From: Prochlorococcus sp. scB245a_520K10
GTDB lineage: Bacteria > Cyanobacteriota > Cyanobacteriia > PCC-6307 > Cyanobiaceae
DNA: 64,000 nucleotides
Direction: 5' to 3'
NCBI GenBank assembly: GCA_000634515.1
Contig: JFNU01000202.1
Location: 62,001-126,000, forward strand
Of this stretch, positions 22,238 through 32,910 are shown one piece after another. Position 1 is the first letter of the stretch, and each line of letters opens with the position of its first letter. The position numbers and the translations under genes were made by a program. The notes below the pieces were generated by a model. It was not told where the DNA came from, searched no databases, and saw nothing but the letters and a program-made list of their open reading frames with translations.

Positions 22238-22269
22238 GATAGGGACATTGATTAACAAAAGTCCCTATC
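22238..22269. promoter_or_regulatory. Inverted repeat between tuf and rpsJ
   Basis: A perfect 9-bp inverted repeat, GATAGGGAC (22238-22246) and GTCCCTATC (22261-22269), with a 14-nt loop lies in the 102-bp gap between tuf and rpsJ. In the transcribed (minus) orientation it is followed by an AT-rich stretch without a clean U-run. A partial terminator, an RNA-processing site or a translational element for rpsJ are all possible. Confidence 0.55.
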
Positions 22270-22319
22270 CATCTACTTATATTAAATGATTAAGGTTAAA
22301 TTCTTAAAATTCAAATGTA

Positions 22320-23519
22320 TTATTTGAGAATTTTAGAAACAACACCAGCACCAATAGTACGTCCACCTTCACGGATTGCAAATCGCATACCTTGTTCGAT
22401 AGCAACTGGACAAATTAATTCTCCAGTCATCTTGATTCTGTCTCCTGGCATTACCATTTCTACGTTAGAACCATCATCAGAGGTAAATGCTGTTATTTGA
22501 CCTGTTACATCAGTTGTTCTGATGTAAAACTGTGGTCTATATCCTGCGAAGAAAGGAGTATGTCTGCCGCCCTCCTCTTTTTTTAGAACATAAACTTCCC
22601 CTTCAAATTGAGTATGGGGAGTAATGGACCCTTTCTTAACAAGTACCATTCCTCTCTCAATATCCTCTTTTTGAACTCCACGTAAAAGTAAACCAACATT
22701 GTCTCCAGCCATACCTTCATCAAGAAGTTTACGGAACATTTCAACTCCAGTAACTGTTGTTACTCTTGTGTCTCTTATTCCAACTATTTCAACTTCTTCT
22801 CCAACCTTAACTTTACCTCTCTCAATTCTTCCGGTAGCGACAGTTCCTCTACCAGTAATTGAGAAAACATCTTCAACTGCCATCAAAAACGGTTTATCAA
22901 CTTCTCTTTCTGGTTCAGGAATACTAGCATCGACTGCTTTCATTAATTCTTCAATCTTTGATTCCCAATTTGAATCACCTTCAAGAGCTTTTAAACCAGA
23001 AACTTGAACTATAGGAATATCATCTCCAGGGAAATCATAACTATCTAGCAGTTCTCTAATTTCCATTTCAACAAGTTCAATGATTTCTTCATCATCGACC
23101 ATATCGCACTTATTTAGAGCAACTACAAGAGCAGGAACTCCAACCTGTTTGGCTAAAAGAATATGCTCTTTTGTTTGAGCCATAGGACCATCTGTAGCTG
23201 CGCAAACTAGGATAGCTCCGTCCATTTGGGCGGCACCTGTAATCATGTTTTTTACATAATCAGCATGTCCAGGACAATCGACATGAGCATAATGTCTGCC
23301 TTCAGTTTCATATTCGACGTGCGCAGTATTAATAGTAATGCCGCGCTCTCTTTCTTCAGGAGCACCATCAATGTCTCCATAGTCTTGAGCTTGTGCTTGA
23401 CCTTTTTTAGCTAATACATTTGTAATAGCAGCAGTTAGTGTTGTTTTTCCATGATCAACATGGCCAATAGTACCTATGTTGACATGTGGTTTGTTCCTTT
23501 CGAACTTCTCGCGAGCCAT
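22320..23519 (-). CDS. tuf: Elongation factor Tu
   Basis: GTPase that delivers aminoacyl-tRNA to the ribosome. The 399-residue protein contains P-loop [10 protein letters not shown], switch [35 protein letters not shown] and the domain II/III landmarks, including [15 protein letters not shown] and the C-terminal [17 protein letters not shown]. It sits 45 bp after fusA in the order rpsL-rpsG-fusA-tuf-rpsJ. It is the only tuf gene in the window. Confidence 0.98.
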   Translation of the reverse strand: MAREKFERNKPHVNIGTIGHVDHGKTTLTAAITNVLAKKGQAQAQDYGDIDGAPEERERGITINTAHVEYETEGRHYAHVDCPGHADYVKNMITGAAQMDGAILVCAATDGPMAQTKEHILLAKQVGVPALVVALNKCDMVDDEEIIELVEMEIRELLDSYDFPGDDIPIVQVSGLKALEGDSNWESKIEELMKAVDASIPEPEREVDKPFLMAVEDVFSITGRGTVATGRIERGKVKVGEEVEIVGIRDTRVTTVTGVEMFRKLLDEGMAGDNVGLLLRGVQKEDIERGMVLVKKGSITPHTQFEGEVYVLKKEEGGRHTPFFAGYRPQFYIRTTDVTGQITAFTSDDGSNVEMVMPGDRIKMTGELICPVAIEQGMRFAIREGGRTIGAGVVSKILK

Positions 23520-23564
23520 TTTGAATTAAAGAATCGAGGGTTTAAGAGTGTTTTAGTTTAGAGA

Positions 23565-25640
23565 TCAGGAGTTGCCCTGATTCTTGGAAATGATAGCTTC
23601 AGCAACATTACGAGGAACTTCCTCATAATTTGCGAACTCCATAGAAAATATACCCCGACCTTGAGTCATTGATCGGAGTTGAGTAGCATAACCGAACATT
23701 TCGGCTAAGGGCACTTTGGCCTGTACCTTAGACAATCCATCATCAACAGATTGTCCTTCTACTTGACCTCTTCTGGAAGAGAGATCACCAATTACAGATC
23801 CAAGAAAGTCGTCAGGACTTTCGACCTCAACTTTCATCATAGGCTCTAATAGGACAGGATTGCATTTTTTAACCCCATCTTTAAAAGCCATGGAACCTGC
23901 AATTTTGAAGGCCATTTCAGATGAGTCTACATCGTGGAATGAACCATCGACTAGTGTTACTTTTACATCAATGAGTGGATAACCGGCAAGAACACCAGAC
24001 TCACAGGTTTCTTTCATTCCATTAGATGCTGGACCAATGTACTCTTTTGGTACAGCTCCGCCTACAATTTTGTTGACGAACTCAAAGCCTTTACCAACTT
24101 CAGCAGGTTCCATTTCAATTATTACATGACCATATTGACCTTTTCCTCCAGTCTGTCTTGCATATTTACCCTCACCTTTAGAACTAGACCTAATGGTCTC
24201 CCTGTATGAAACCTGAGGGGCTCCAATATTGGCTTCAACTTTAAATTCTCTTAACATTCTATCTACAAGAATTTCCAAGTGCAGCTCACCCATACCTGCA
24301 ATTACAGTTTGATTTGTCTCAGGATCTGTACTTACCCTAAATGTTGGATCCTCTTCAGACAAAGCAGTTAAGGCTTTTGATAATTTTTCCATATCCCCTT
24401 TAGTTTTTGGTTCAACGGCCACTGAAATAACAGGTTCGGGGATAAATAATGTCTCTAAAACTATAGGATCTTCTGTAGTACATAAGGTGTCACCAGTAGT
24501 TGTGTTCTTAAGACCTAATACAGCGCCTAAATCCCCAGCCCTCAATTCATCAACCTCCTCTCTTTCATCAGCCTTAAGGATTACTAATCTAGAAATTCTT
24601 TCTTTAGAATCCTTAGTAGAATTCATGACGTAACTTCCTTTCGAAAGAACGCCTGAATACATCCTCACAAAGGTTAATTTGCCATATGGATCTGACATCA
24701 CTTTGAAAGCTAATGCGCTAAATGGAGCATTATCATCTGAAGGTCTAATATCTTCTTTACCACTTGGTAAAACACCTTGTATTGGTTTCACATCAACTGG
24801 AGCTGGCAAGTAATCAACTACAGCGTCTAGTACAAGTTGGACACCTTTATTCTTAAAAGCTGACCCACAAAGTACAGGAACTAATCCATGTTTTAAAACC
24901 CCTTCCCTAATACCCTTTTTAAGATGTTCTTCAGATAATTCACCTGTATCAAGGAATATTTCAATTAACTCTTCATCATTTTCTGCAACACTCTCCATCA
25001 ACTTATTTCTCCACTCAGCAGCCTCTTCCTTCATTTCAGATGGAATTGGTGCTTCTTCAATATCGGTACCTAAGTCATTTTTATAAAGATAGGCTTTGTT
25101 AGCAACTAAATCAATGATGCCAGTAAGATCTCCTTCAGCTCCAATTGGTAGCTGAATAGGAAGTGCATTTGCCTTTAGTCGATCTTTAATCTGCTTATTA
25201 ACTTTTAAGAAATCTGCGCCAGTTCTATCCATTTTGTTTACAAAAACCATTCTAGGAACAGAGTATCTATCAGCTTGACGCCAAACTGTTTCAGATTGAG
25301 GCTGAACTCCGCCAACAGCGCAAAATACTGCTATTACACCATCCAAAACTCTCATTGATCTTTCTACTTCAATAGTGAAGTCAACGTGTCCCGGAGTATC
25401 AATAATATTAATTCTATGATCTTGCCAACTTGTAGATATTGCAGCAGCAGTAATAGTTATTCCTCTTTCTCTTTCTTGAGCCATCCAATCTGTTACTGCG
25501 GCACCATCATGAACCTCTCCTATCTTGTGGACTACACCTGAATAAAACAAGATTCTCTCTGTTGTAGTTGTCTTCCCTGCATCAATATGAGCGGCTATAC
25601 CTATGTTCCTTACTCGTTCTAGGGGAAAGTCGCGTGCCAA
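23565..25640 (-). CDS. fusA: Elongation factor G
   Basis: Translocase GTPase. The 691-residue protein begins [31 protein letters not shown], with switch [23 protein letters not shown] and [10 protein letters not shown]. Domain IV has the [14 protein letters not shown] region, and domain V ends in the family-typical [16 protein letters not shown]. Full-length; no sign of the mitochondrial or EF-G2 variant features. It sits in the str operon between rpsG and tuf. Confidence 0.98.
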   Translation of the reverse strand: MARDFPLERVRNIGIAAHIDAGKTTTTERILFYSGVVHKIGEVHDGAAVTDWMAQERERGITITAAAISTSWQDHRINIIDTPGHVDFTIEVERSMRVLDGVIAVFCAVGGVQPQSETVWRQADRYSVPRMVFVNKMDRTGADFLKVNKQIKDRLKANALPIQLPIGAEGDLTGIIDLVANKAYLYKNDLGTDIEEAPIPSEMKEEAAEWRNKLMESVAENDEELIEIFLDTGELSEEHLKKGIREGVLKHGLVPVLCGSAFKNKGVQLVLDAVVDYLPAPVDVKPIQGVLPSGKEDIRPSDDNAPFSALAFKVMSDPYGKLTFVRMYSGVLSKGSYVMNSTKDSKERISRLVILKADEREEVDELRAGDLGAVLGLKNTTTGDTLCTTEDPIVLETLFIPEPVISVAVEPKTKGDMEKLSKALTALSEEDPTFRVSTDPETNQTVIAGMGELHLEILVDRMLREFKVEANIGAPQVSYRETIRSSSKGEGKYARQTGGKGQYGHVIIEMEPAEVGKGFEFVNKIVGGAVPKEYIGPASNGMKETCESGVLAGYPLIDVKVTLVDGSFHDVDSSEMAFKIAGSMAFKDGVKKCNPVLLEPMMKVEVESPDDFLGSVIGDLSSRRGQVEGQSVDDGLSKVQAKVPLAEMFGYATQLRSMTQGRGIFSMEFANYEEVPRNVAEAIISKNQGNS

Positions 25641-25736
25641 TTTTAAAGCTCCAAATAAAATGATTTTAAAAAATATAGTTCACCCTAAAAGCAAACTCTT
25701 AACATAATAAACTACTTAAGTACCTTTTTGACGAAA

Positions 25737-26207
25737 TTAATATCTGTAATGTGCAAAAGCTTTATTGGCTTCAGCCATTTTGTGAGTATCTTCTCTTTTT
25801 TTAACCGCACTACCAGTTTCATTAGCAGCATCCATCAATTCGCCAGCAAGTTTTTGGGACATACTCTTACCATTTCTTGCACGTGAAAATGTGACAAGCC
25901 ATCTTAAAGCCATAGCTGTTCCCCTTTCCTGACGAACTTCCATAGGAACTTGATATGTGGCACCGCCAACTCTTCTAGCTCTAACTTCAACAAGTGGTGT
26001 AGCATTTTTCACAGCTGTTTCAAATAATTCGACTGCATTCCCGCCAGTTCTCTCACTTATTAAAGAAAAAGCATCAGACAAAATTCTTTGAGCTGTAGAT
26101 TTTTTTCCGTGCTTCATCAATCTTGAGATCATCATTGATGCTAGACGACTATTAAACTGAGGATCTGGAAGAACTGGTCTTTTTACTGCTGCATTACGAC
26201 GTGACAT
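25737..26207 (-). CDS. rpsG: 30S ribosomal protein uS7
   Basis: Primary 16S rRNA-binding protein of the 30S head. The 156-residue protein starts [20 protein letters not shown] and contains [19 protein letters not shown] [30 protein letters not shown] and [25 protein letters not shown] C-terminus ([20 protein letters not shown]). In E. coli S7 represses str operon translation; no matching site was searched for here. 25 bp from rpsL. Confidence 0.97.
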   Translation of the reverse strand: MSRRNAAVKRPVLPDPQFNSRLASMMISRLMKHGKKSTAQRILSDAFSLISERTGGNAVELFETAVKNATPLVEVRARRVGGATYQVPMEVRQERGTAMALRWLVTFSRARNGKSMSQKLAGELMDAANETGSAVKKREDTHKMAEANKAFAHYRY

Positions 26208-26232
26208 GTTTTTAAAAAGTACTGTTTACAAA

Positions 26233-26607
26233 TTAATCTTTTGGAGCTTTGGCTCCATATTTAGATCTCGATTGACGTCTATCTTTGACTCCAGCCGTAT
26301 CTAAAGTTCCTCTTATTATATGATATCTAACTCCAGGTAAATCCTTAACTCTTCCACCCCTAAGAAGTACTACTGAATGTTCTTGCAAGTTATGTCCAAT
26401 ACCTGGAATATAAGCTGTTACTTCGAAACCAGAAGTTAATCTCACCCTTGCAACTTTTCTTAGAGCTGAATTAGGTTTTTTTGGTGTTGATGTATAAACT
26501 CTTGTACATACCCCTCTTCTTTCAGGACAAGCTTTTAATGCAGGAGATTTTGTTTTTCTAGTCAGACGTTTCCTTTCTGAACCTATTAATTGTGAGATGG
26601 TAGGCAT
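26233..26607 (-). CDS. rpsL: 30S ribosomal protein uS12
   Basis: Decoding-centre protein and first gene of the str operon. The 124-residue protein has the conserved [17 protein letters not shown] loop (streptomycin-resistance region, with the usual lysine retained), the [21 protein letters not shown] segment in parts ([24 protein letters not shown]), and ends [17 protein letters not shown]. It is divergent from the glutamate synthase gene across about 195 bp, which must carry the str promoter. Confidence 0.98.
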   Translation of the reverse strand: MPTISQLIGSERKRLTRKTKSPALKACPERRGVCTRVYTSTPKKPNSALRKVARVRLTSGFEVTAYIPGIGHNLQEHSVVLLRGGRVKDLPGVRYHIIRGTLDTAGVKDRRQSRSKYGAKAPKD

Positions 26608-26802
26608 CTAATATATTTAGATAAAAATAAACATTTAACTATCATAACCTTTAACGAGCACCAACTAAAAGTTTTTGATGATATTTTTTTAAAAATTTGT
26701 GAAATGAAAATTGTTTGGTAAATATTCATTATTTTTAGATTTATTTTCAAATTTATTTTTATAATGGAAATACATAAATAACTAAATAGAATTAAATAAT
26801 CC

Positions 26803-29800
26803 ATGGGAGAGAGTATCAAAAGAATCGTTGGACCATATCAAGATAGTTATTCCCCAAATGGAATAATCGGTGAAAAGGATGCTTGTGGGGTTGGTTTTAT
26901 AGCAAATATTAAAGGAACAGAAAGCAATTGGATCCTTAAACAATCCCTGAAAGGCCTTAACTGTATGGAGCATAGAGGAGGTTGTGGAGGAGATAGTGAT
27001 TCAGGGGATGGAGCAGGCATATTATGTTCAATTCCATGGAAATACTTAGATGAAAAAATGAATCTAAAATATGAAGAGGATTTTGATAGAGGTCTAGGCA
27101 TGATTTTTATGCCTAATAAAAAAGAGAAAATTGAAGAATGTAAATCAATATGTGATCAGGAAGCAGAAAAATTAAGAATCTACAACACATCTTGGAGAAC
27201 AGTACCTGTTAATAATGAAATATTAGGTCCTTTAGCTAAAGCAAATGCCCCATTCATAAGCCAGTGGATTCTACATATAGATAAAAAAGATAATCAGGAT
27301 ATTGAAAGGCTTTTATTCCAATTAAGGAAAAGAATTGAAAAAAAAATAAGAGAAACTTTAAAAAACCACGTTGGAGATTGTGAATTTTATTTTGCCTCAC
27401 TAAGTTCTCAAACTGTTGTATACAAAGGTATGGTTCGTTCAGAAATATTATCTGAGTTTTATCAAGACCTAAAAGAAGAGAGTTTTAAAGTCTCATTTTC
27501 TGTTTACCATAGGAGGTTTAGCACTAATACACTTCCAAAATGGCCTCTTGCTCAGCCCATGAGATTTTTAGGTCACAACGGCGAAATAAATACTCTCTTA
27601 GGTAATATCAACTGGGCTAAAGCTTCAGAAACTCACATAGATGACTTTTGGGGAGATTTATCTAATGAAATTAAGCCGATTGTAGATGTAAATAAAAGTG
27701 ATTCATCAAATCTTGATGCAACACTTGAAATTAATATTCGTTCAGGTCAGCCCATCACTGACTCATTATTAAAACTTGTTCCTGAAGCATTTAGAGATCA
27801 ACCAGAACTCGAACAAAGAGAAGATATAAAAGCATTTTATGAGTATTCTGCGAGCCTACAAGAAGCTTGGGATGGGCCTGCTCTCCTTGTATTTGCAGAT
27901 GGTAATTTTGTTGGAGCAACACTTGATAGAAATGGTCTGAGACCAGCAAGATATTCAATAACAAATGATGGTTTTGTAATAATGGGTTCCGAAACAGGAG
28001 TAGTAGATCTTGAAGAGGAAAGAGTAATTGAAAAAGGTAGATTAGGACCTGGACAAATGTTGGCGGTTGATTTTCATCAAAATAGAATCCTCAGAAATTG
28101 GGAGGTAAAATCTGAAGCCGCGCAAAGGCATGATTACAAAAACCTCCTAAGTAATAGAACTATCAAAATTGATAATAGTGAATGGTTTAAAGACTGCAAG
28201 CTAAAAGACCTTGAGCTATTACAACAACAAACTGCGTACGGTTTTTCAGCAGAAGATAATGATCTTATCTTGGATTCAATGGCTTCATTAGCTAAAGAAC
28301 CTACCTATTGCATGGGCGACGATATCCCATTAGCAGTGCTTTCTTCAAAGCCACATATTTTGTATGACTATTTCAAGCAAAGATTTGCACAAGTTACAAA
28401 TCCTCCTATTGATCCTTTAAGAGAAAAACTGGTAATGAGTTTAGAAATGCATCTTGGAGAAAGATGCACACCATTTGAGATTAAAGATCCTAAACCTTTT
28501 GTTCATTTACAAAGTCCAATTCTCAATGAGGAAGAACTCATTTCCATTAAAAAATCAAAAATTAAATCTCAAACAATTTCAAGTTTGTTTGATATTGAGG
28601 AAGGTATTCAAGGCTTAGAGAACCAATTAAAAGCAATTTGTAAACAGAGTGAGCTCTCCATAAAAGAAGGTTGCTCTTTAATTATTATTTCTGATAAGGG
28701 TATTAATCCTACAAAGACTTTTATTCCTCCTTTACTTGCTATTGGAGCAATTCATCATTACCTACTAAAAAAAGAAATCAGGCTAAAAGCTTCTCTAATT
28801 ATTGAAACAGGTCAATGTTGGAGCACTCATCACCTGGCTTGCTTGATTGGTTATGGTGCAAGCGCGGTTTCCCCTTGGTTGACCTTCGAAGCAGGTAGAC
28901 ACTGGTTAAAACATCCAAAAACACAAAAACTGATTGATAGCAAAAAAATAAATCCATTATCAATAATTGATGTTCAAGAAAATATCAAAAAAGCTCTAGA
29001 AGACGGTCTAAGAAAAATTCTCTCGAAAATAGGCATCTCACTTTTATCTAGTTACCATGGTGCACAAATTTTTGAAGCTGTAGGCCTTGGTTCTGACTTA
29101 ATAAAAATTGCTTTTGATGGTACAACAAGCCGTATCGCTGGCATAACATTAAAAGAATTGACTAATGAAACACTTTCAATACATACGAAAGCCTATCCAG
29201 AGATAGATTTAAAGAAACTAGAATTTTTAGGATTTGTCCAATTTAGAAATAATGGAGAATATCACTCTAATAATCCTGAGATGTCCAAAGTTTTACATTC
29301 AGCGGTAAAACAAGGACCAGGATACGATCATTTTGAAACTTACAAAAAACTTATTAGTAATAGACCGACAACATCTCTAAGAGATTTACTAACAATTAAT
29401 TCACAAAGAAAAAGTATTCCATTAGAGGAAGTTGAAAGTGTTGAATCAATTTGCAAAAGGTTCTGTACAGGAGGTATGAGTTTAGGTGCTTTATCCAGAG
29501 AAGCACATGAAGTTTTAGCAGTTGCAATGAATAGAATTGGTGGAAAAAGTAATAGTGGAGAAGGGGGAGAAGATCCAGCTCGTTTTAATGTTTTAAATGA
29601 TATCGATGAAAATACTCAATCAGCGACGTTGCCATTTATTAAAGGTCTAGAGAATGGAGACACAGCATGCTCAGCTATTAAACAAATAGCATCAGGAAGA
29701 TTTGGAGTTACACCTGAATATCTAAGAAGTGGTAAACAACTCGAAATAAAAATGGCTCAAGGTGCAAAACCCGGAGAAGGGGGACAATTACCTGGTCCAA

Positions 29801-31374
29801 AAGTTGATTCTTACATCGCAAAACTAAGAAATAGTAAACCTGGAGTAGCTTTAATATCTCCTCCCCCGCATCATGATATTTATTCAATTGAAGATTTAGC
29901 TCAACTTATCCATGACTTACACCAAGTTCATCCAAAAGCGAAAGTAAGCGTTAAGCTTGTTTCTGAAATTGGTATAGGCACTATTGCTGCTGGAGTAAGC
30001 AAAGCTAATGCAGATGTAATTCAAATATCAGGCCATGATGGGGGTACAGGTGCTTCGCCCCTGAGTTCTATTAAACATGCAGGTTTACCATGGGAACTTG
30101 GTGTTGCTGAGGTTCATAAATCTCTCTTAGATAATAACTTACGTGAAAGAGTAATTTTGAGAACTGATGGAGGTCTTAAAACAGGCTGGGATGTGGTTAT
30201 TGCAGCTTTGCTGGGTGCTGAAGAATACGGTTTTGGTTCTGTAGCGATGATTGCTGAAGGATGCATAATGGCTCGTGTTTGTCATACAAACAAGTGTCCT
30301 GTTGGAGTTGCCACTCAAAAAGAAGAATTAAGAAAAAGATTTAAAGGTATTCCAGAAAATGTTGTCAATTTTTTCTTATATATTGCTGAAGAAGTAAGAC
30401 AGATAATGAGCAGTATCGGCGTCTTTAATATGGAAGAACTGATTGGTAATCAAGAATTTCTTTCTGCAAGAAATATTGATCTTCCAAAAACTTCTAATAT
30501 TGATCTTTCTTCTTTAGTAAATAAACAATCAACCAATGAGAGATCATGGTTAAAACATTCAAAGAATGCCCATAATAATGGTTCTGTATTAGAAGATGAG
30601 TTTTTGTCTGATACTGAATTTATATATTCAATTAAAAATCACGAAATATTAACCAAAGAAATTGAGATAAAAAATACAGATAGAAGTGTTTGTGCGAAAA
30701 TATCAGGCGAAATCGCAGAACTTCACGGTAACACTGGCTTCAATGGCCAAATCAACCTAAATTTCAAAGGGTATGCAGGACAAAGCTTTGGTGCCTTTTT
30801 ATTGAAGGGAATGAATGTTAAATTAATCGGAGAAGCTAATGATTATGTTTGTAAAGGAATGAATGGAGGAATACTCACAATAATTCCACCAAAAATAGAT
30901 CAAACTTCCTCCGAACAGGTTATTTTAGGAAATACCTGTCTTTACGGAGCAACAGGTGGGAAATTATTTTCATTAGGAAAATCAGGCGAAAGATTTGCAG
31001 TAAGAAATAGTGGTGCTACAGCGGTAACAGAAGGAGCAGGTGATCATTGTTGTGAATACATGACTGGTGGGAAAGTAGTTATTCTAGGTTCCACAGGAAG
31101 GAATATTGGTGCGGGCATGACTGGTGGAATAGCTTTTATAATCGATGAGAATAATGATTTAAGTAACAAAGTTAATAAAGAAATAGTTAGCATTCATAAA
31201 ATAACTACATCAAAGCAGGAAAATATCTTATTGGAAATTATTAGAGAATATCGAGCAAAAACAAATAGCTTAAAGGCCGCCAAAATAATTGAAAATTGGT
31301 CTTATTACAAAAGTACTTTCAAATTAATAGTTCCCCCAAGCGAAGAAGAAATGCTTGGCATAAAGAAAATGTAA
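26803..31374 (+). CDS. gltS: Ferredoxin-dependent glutamate synthase
   Basis: Fd-GOGAT of 1523 residues converting glutamine plus 2-oxoglutarate to two glutamates. The mature N-terminal nucleophile is the Cys of EKDACGVGFIANIKGT (about residue 30), so a short propeptide is removed. The glutamine amidotransferase domain includes FSVYHRRFSTNTLPKWPLAQPMR and HNGEINTLLGN. The FMN/synthase domain has GEGGEDPARF and VKLVSEIGIGTIAAGV. The 3Fe-4S cysteines are in CIMARVCHTNKCPVGVA, and the C-terminal beta-helix is GXXG-rich. No gltD small subunit is adjacent, which favours the ferredoxin-dependent form (also named glsF). Confidence 0.95.
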   Translation: MGESIKRIVGPYQDSYSPNGIIGEKDACGVGFIANIKGTESNWILKQSLKGLNCMEHRGGCGGDSDSGDGAGILCSIPWKYLDEKMNLKYEEDFDRGLGMIFMPNKKEKIEECKSICDQEAEKLRIYNTSWRTVPVNNEILGPLAKANAPFISQWILHIDKKDNQDIERLLFQLRKRIEKKIRETLKNHVGDCEFYFASLSSQTVVYKGMVRSEILSEFYQDLKEESFKVSFSVYHRRFSTNTLPKWPLAQPMRFLGHNGEINTLLGNINWAKASETHIDDFWGDLSNEIKPIVDVNKSDSSNLDATLEINIRSGQPITDSLLKLVPEAFRDQPELEQREDIKAFYEYSASLQEAWDGPALLVFADGNFVGATLDRNGLRPARYSITNDGFVIMGSETGVVDLEEERVIEKGRLGPGQMLAVDFHQNRILRNWEVKSEAAQRHDYKNLLSNRTIKIDNSEWFKDCKLKDLELLQQQTAYGFSAEDNDLILDSMASLAKEPTYCMGDDIPLAVLSSKPHILYDYFKQRFAQVTNPPIDPLREKLVMSLEMHLGERCTPFEIKDPKPFVHLQSPILNEEELISIKKSKIKSQTISSLFDIEEGIQGLENQLKAICKQSELSIKEGCSLIIISDKGINPTKTFIPPLLAIGAIHHYLLKKEIRLKASLIIETGQCWSTHHLACLIGYGASAVSPWLTFEAGRHWLKHPKTQKLIDSKKINPLSIIDVQENIKKALEDGLRKILSKIGISLLSSYHGAQIFEAVGLGSDLIKIAFDGTTSRIAGITLKELTNETLSIHTKAYPEIDLKKLEFLGFVQFRNNGEYHSNNPEMSKVLHSAVKQGPGYDHFETYKKLISNRPTTSLRDLLTINSQRKSIPLEEVESVESICKRFCTGGMSLGALSREAHEVLAVAMNRIGGKSNSGEGGEDPARFNVLNDIDENTQSATLPFIKGLENGDTACSAIKQIASGRFGVTPEYLRSGKQLEIKMAQGAKPGEGGQLPGPKVDSYIAKLRNSKPGVALISPPPHHDIYSIEDLAQLIHDLHQVHPKAKVSVKLVSEIGIGTIAAGVSKANADVIQISGHDGGTGASPLSSIKHAGLPWELGVAEVHKSLLDNNLRERVILRTDGGLKTGWDVVIAALLGAEEYGFGSVAMIAEGCIMARVCHTNKCPVGVATQKEELRKRFKGIPENVVNFFLYIAEEVRQIMSSIGVFNMEELIGNQEFLSARNIDLPKTSNIDLSSLVNKQSTNERSWLKHSKNAHNNGSVLEDEFLSDTEFIYSIKNHEILTKEIEIKNTDRSVCAKISGEIAELHGNTGFNGQINLNFKGYAGQSFGAFLLKGMNVKLIGEANDYVCKGMNGGILTIIPPKIDQTSSEQVILGNTCLYGATGGKLFSLGKSGERFAVRNSGATAVTEGAGDHCCEYMTGGKVVILGSTGRNIGAGMTGGIAFIIDENNDLSNKVNKEIVSIHKITTSKQENILLEIIREYRAKTNSLKAAKIIENWSYYKSTFKLIVPPSEEEMLGIKKM

Positions 31375-31668
31375 ATGCCTTTCTTTGTAAAAACTGAAAT
31401 TATAAAAAAAGAATACTTAATTAATCATGATTTAAAACAAAAAATAATTAACGAACATATTAATTGGATAAAAAAATTAAAAAAAGAAGGAATTAATATA
31501 AAAAGTGGTTTTTTAGTAGATGAGTTAAAGAGGCCAGGTGACGGCGGATTACTCATTCTTGAGATGAATAATTATAAAAATGCACTAAATATCATTAAGA
31601 ATGATCCAATGATTAAAAATGATCTAGTTGAATGGAAATTAAATGAGTGGGTAGATTCAAATAAATGA
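31375..31668 (+). CDS. YCII-related (YciI family) small protein
   Basis: A 97-residue protein with a ferredoxin-like alpha/beta pattern. It has the HINWIKKLKKEGINIKSGFLVDE segment of YCII-like proteins in pieces (HINWIKKLKKEG, KSGFLVDE), then GDGGLLILEMNNYKNALNIIKNDPM, typical of the 'DPF/DPM' half of the domain. The ATG immediately follows the stop codon of the glutamate synthase gene, so the two are very likely cotranscribed and translationally coupled. Its role is unknown; a link to nitrogen assimilation is only a context inference. Confidence 0.78.
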   Translation: MPFFVKTEIIKKEYLINHDLKQKIINEHINWIKKLKKEGINIKSGFLVDELKRPGDGGLLILEMNNYKNALNIIKNDPMIKNDLVEWKLNEWVDSNK

Positions 31669-31674
31669 AAATGA

Positions 31675-32568
31675 CTATCTTGGATACTTTTTCATAAGTT
31701 TTTGAATTTCTTCAGCATGGTAACTACTACGAGTTAAAGGAGAACTAACTACTTGCATAAAGTCCAAATCTTTTTCCCCGAAAACTTTATAGTAATTAAA
31801 TTTTGAGGGACTCACAAATCTTTGAACAGGTAGATGATTAGGGCCAGGAGATAAGTATTGGCCAATAGTAACAATATCAACGAAATTACTTTTTAAATCC
31901 TTAAGAAGACTTAAGACTTCCTCTTCTTTTTCCCCTAAACCAAGCATAAAGCCTGATTTTGTATAAACTTTGGGAGAATATTCTCTGGTCCTATTAAGCA
32001 ACTCAAGAGTTCTCTCATATTTACCCTGAGGTCTTACTTTTTTATATAGGGAAGACACAGTCTCAATATTATGGTTTAAAACATTTGGATTTGAATCAAG
32101 AACTTTTTCAAGCGCTTTCCAGTTACCACAAAGATCAGGTATTAAAAGCTCAATAGTAGTTTCAGGAGATTTTTTTCTTACTTGAGAAACACATTCAAAA
32201 AATTGAGATGCGCCGCCATCCTCAAGATCGTCTCTATTAACTGAAGTGATTACAACATGTTTAAGTTGCATTCTATAAACAGCTTCGGCTAAACGATATG
32301 GTTCTGTTGGATCTAATTCTCTTTTAGATCTATCAAAATCAATATCGCAATAAGGACATGCCCTAGTACAGCCAGGGCCCATTATGAGGAACGTGGCAGT
32401 TCCACTTGCAAAACATTCACCAATATTTGGACAACTTGCCTCTTGACATACAGTATTAAGATTTAAATCATTTAACAAATTTGCAGTATTCCCAATTCTC
32501 TCAACTTGCGGAGCTTTTACTCTTAACCAATCAGGTTTTGAAATTAAACTATTGGAATTATTAGTCAA
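31675..32568 (-). CDS. lipA: Lipoyl synthase
   Basis: Radical SAM enzyme inserting two sulfurs into octanoyl groups to make lipoate. The 297-residue protein has the auxiliary cluster motif [12 protein letters not shown] (about residues 41-52) and the SAM cluster motif CTRACPYC (about 67-74). Further family segments are [16 protein letters not shown] and the C-terminal SSYHAEE containing the RSSYHA signature that ligates the auxiliary cluster. Convergent with the YCII gene (6 bp apart). Cyanobacteria often carry two lipA genes, so a second copy elsewhere is possible. Confidence 0.95.
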   Translation of the reverse strand: MTNNSNSLISKPDWLRVKAPQVERIGNTANLLNDLNLNTVCQEASCPNIGECFASGTATFLIMGPGCTRACPYCDIDFDRSKRELDPTEPYRLAEAVYRMQLKHVVITSVNRDDLEDGGASQFFECVSQVRKKSPETTIELLIPDLCGNWKALEKVLDSNPNVLNHNIETVSSLYKKVRPQGKYERTLELLNRTREYSPKVYTKSGFMLGLGEKEEEVLSLLKDLKSNFVDIVTIGQYLSPGPNHLPVQRFVSPSKFNYYKVFGEKDLDFMQVVSSPLTRSSYHAEEIQKLMKKYPR

Positions 32569-32910
32569 ATTAATTTTTTCTAACCTATATTCTTATTTTA
32601 CTAAAAACATTTTGAATTAACTATTAATAATTTAAAAGATGAATACTACTCAATGAAGGTCAAAAATAAATGAATTTAATTAATCCATCGAAAATTTTAA
32701 AGATCCTTATTCAAATTAATAGTTACACTATATTTTTGTTTCATCAACTAAAAATAGAACAGTATATAGAACGTTATTTTTAATACAGTAATCAGCACTT
32801 TTTATTTACATACTAGACTATTTTTAGTTAGATATTATTTAGATCTTTTGTACTAAAAAGTGTTTTTTTACTAATTTACTGATACAGTAAAAAATATATG
32901 TAATAAAACA
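32569..32910. other. AT-rich 342-bp gap with clustered CAGTAA repeats
   Basis: No gene is visible here. The right half contains a concentration of repeats. ATACAGTAA occurs at 32783-32791 and 32882-32890, and the second copy lies in the palindrome at 32875-32891. CACTTTTT (32796-32803) is inverted as AAAAAGTG (32855-32862). Between these is an imperfect stem-loop, CTAGACTA/TAGTTAG around TTTTT, near 32813-32832. The gap must hold the lipA promoter and that of the recombinase-like gene. The left half shows nothing beyond AT-richness. Confidence 0.6.
32875..32891. promoter_or_regulatory. Palindrome before the recombinase-like gene
   Basis: TTTACTG-ATA-CAGTAAA, a perfect 7-bp inverted repeat with a 3-nt centre, ends 19 bp before the TTG start of the recombinase-like gene. 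Its size and position suit an operator or a recombinase core site; neither is proven. A half-site copy (ATACAGTAA) lies about 99 bp upstream. Confidence 0.5.
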
